NCBI GenBank assembly: GCA_030589715.1
Contig: JAUUVE010000013.1
Span: 1 to 15,139 of the forward strand
Direction of reading: 5' to 3'
Origin: Desulfobacteraceae bacterium
GTDB taxonomy: Bacteria > Desulfobacterota > DSM-4660 > Desulfatiglandales > Desulfatiglandaceae
DNA: 15,139 nucleotides
The translations under genes were made by a program, and so were the position numbers. Shown piece after piece: positions 14,933 to 15,139 of the stretch. Each line of letters begins with the position of its first letter. Within the stretch, counting starts at the first letter, position 1. The notes beneath the pieces are model-generated. The model was not told where the DNA came from. It made no database searches and saw only the letters and a program-made list of their open reading frames with translations.

Positions 14933-15139
14933 TTACTTGACCAGCCTCTGTCGAAAAAAATCGGTCATGGTCACCCTCCCTTGAACAGCCACAAGCGCCC
15001 CAAAAATTATCCCTTTTTGCACTAGCCCTTCTACCCTTTCCATGGCCCGTGAAATAGCTATCCTCCTTTTTTCTTCGCTCAAGGGCCCTACCTTTACGGT
15101 CACAGGGAGTCCTAGGATGTCCGTGTTGGGGTCTAGCTC
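14933..15139 (-). CDS. Unrecognised protein, C-terminal 68 residues (cut by window edge)
   Basis: A leftward open frame enters from the right edge and stops at 14933-14935. The visible part reads DILGLPVTVKVGPLSEEKRR, then a helix-forming segment (AISRAMERVEGLVQKG) and a strand-rich end (IIFGALVAVQGRV, then TMTDFFRQRLVK). It looks like coding sequence: it is soluble with mixed charge and alternates helix and strand. I do not recognise the family. The AGGAGG ribosome site of the next gene follows its stop at once, so the two are close partners in one transcript. Its function would bear directly on the cluster's role, but the sequence here is too short to assign it. Confidence 0.6.
   Translation of the reverse strand, partial: ELDPNTDILGLPVTVKVGPLSEEKRRIAISRAMERVEGLVQKGIIFGALVAVQGRVTMTDFFRQRLVK

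Noticed and set aside
1..15139. CRISPR array, insertion sequence or phage genes
   Set aside because: No regular repeat-spacer pattern, transposase motif, terminal inverted repeat or phage gene was found.

Overview
The window looks like ordinary chromosome of a Gram-negative, probably anaerobic bacterium. A muropeptide-recycling ligase (Mpl) implies a Gram-negative wall. A PPi-type phosphofructokinase and a NIL-domain ferredoxin are common in anaerobes, and this mix would suit a deltaproteobacterial (Desulfobacterota) lineage. That placement is an inference from gene content, not a taxonomic identification. No insertion sequence, phage gene, tRNA, rRNA or CRISPR array is visible.

Layout. Positions 1-110 hold the last codons of a Glu/Leu/Phe/Val dehydrogenase on the plus strand. 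It converges on mpl (minus). A short divergent spacer follows, then rpmB (plus, zinc-type L28). Next comes a leftward block, ispG - proS - rel (6952 to 1992), in which proS and rel overlap: isoprenoid precursor synthesis, prolyl-tRNA charging and the stringent-response alarmone enzyme. Upstream of ispG, a 259-bp spacer (6953-7211) carries two neat hairpins and a region that can fold like a 6S RNA on the plus strand. Beyond it lies a leftward phosphofructokinase whose active-site residues predict PPi dependence.

A 275-bp divergent promoter region (8397-8671) separates this from a rightward group: a class I aminotransferase, a NIL/2x[4Fe-4S] ferredoxin and mtaB (tRNA ms2t6A methylthiotransferase). 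A 307-bp convergent spacer (11716-12022) holds short direct repeats and no credible gene.

The right end is a leftward cluster: an unrecognised gene cut by the window edge, a PF06684 'amino acid synthesis' family protein, a divergent Tpt1/KptA-like protein, and nicotinate phosphoribosyltransferase (pncB). This is the most unusual part. The KptA-like protein appears to lack the N-terminal Arg-His pair of the catalytic tetrad, yet it sits next to an NAD+ salvage enzyme, and its family normally consumes NAD+. The two best leads are this cluster and the candidate structured RNA upstream of ispG.
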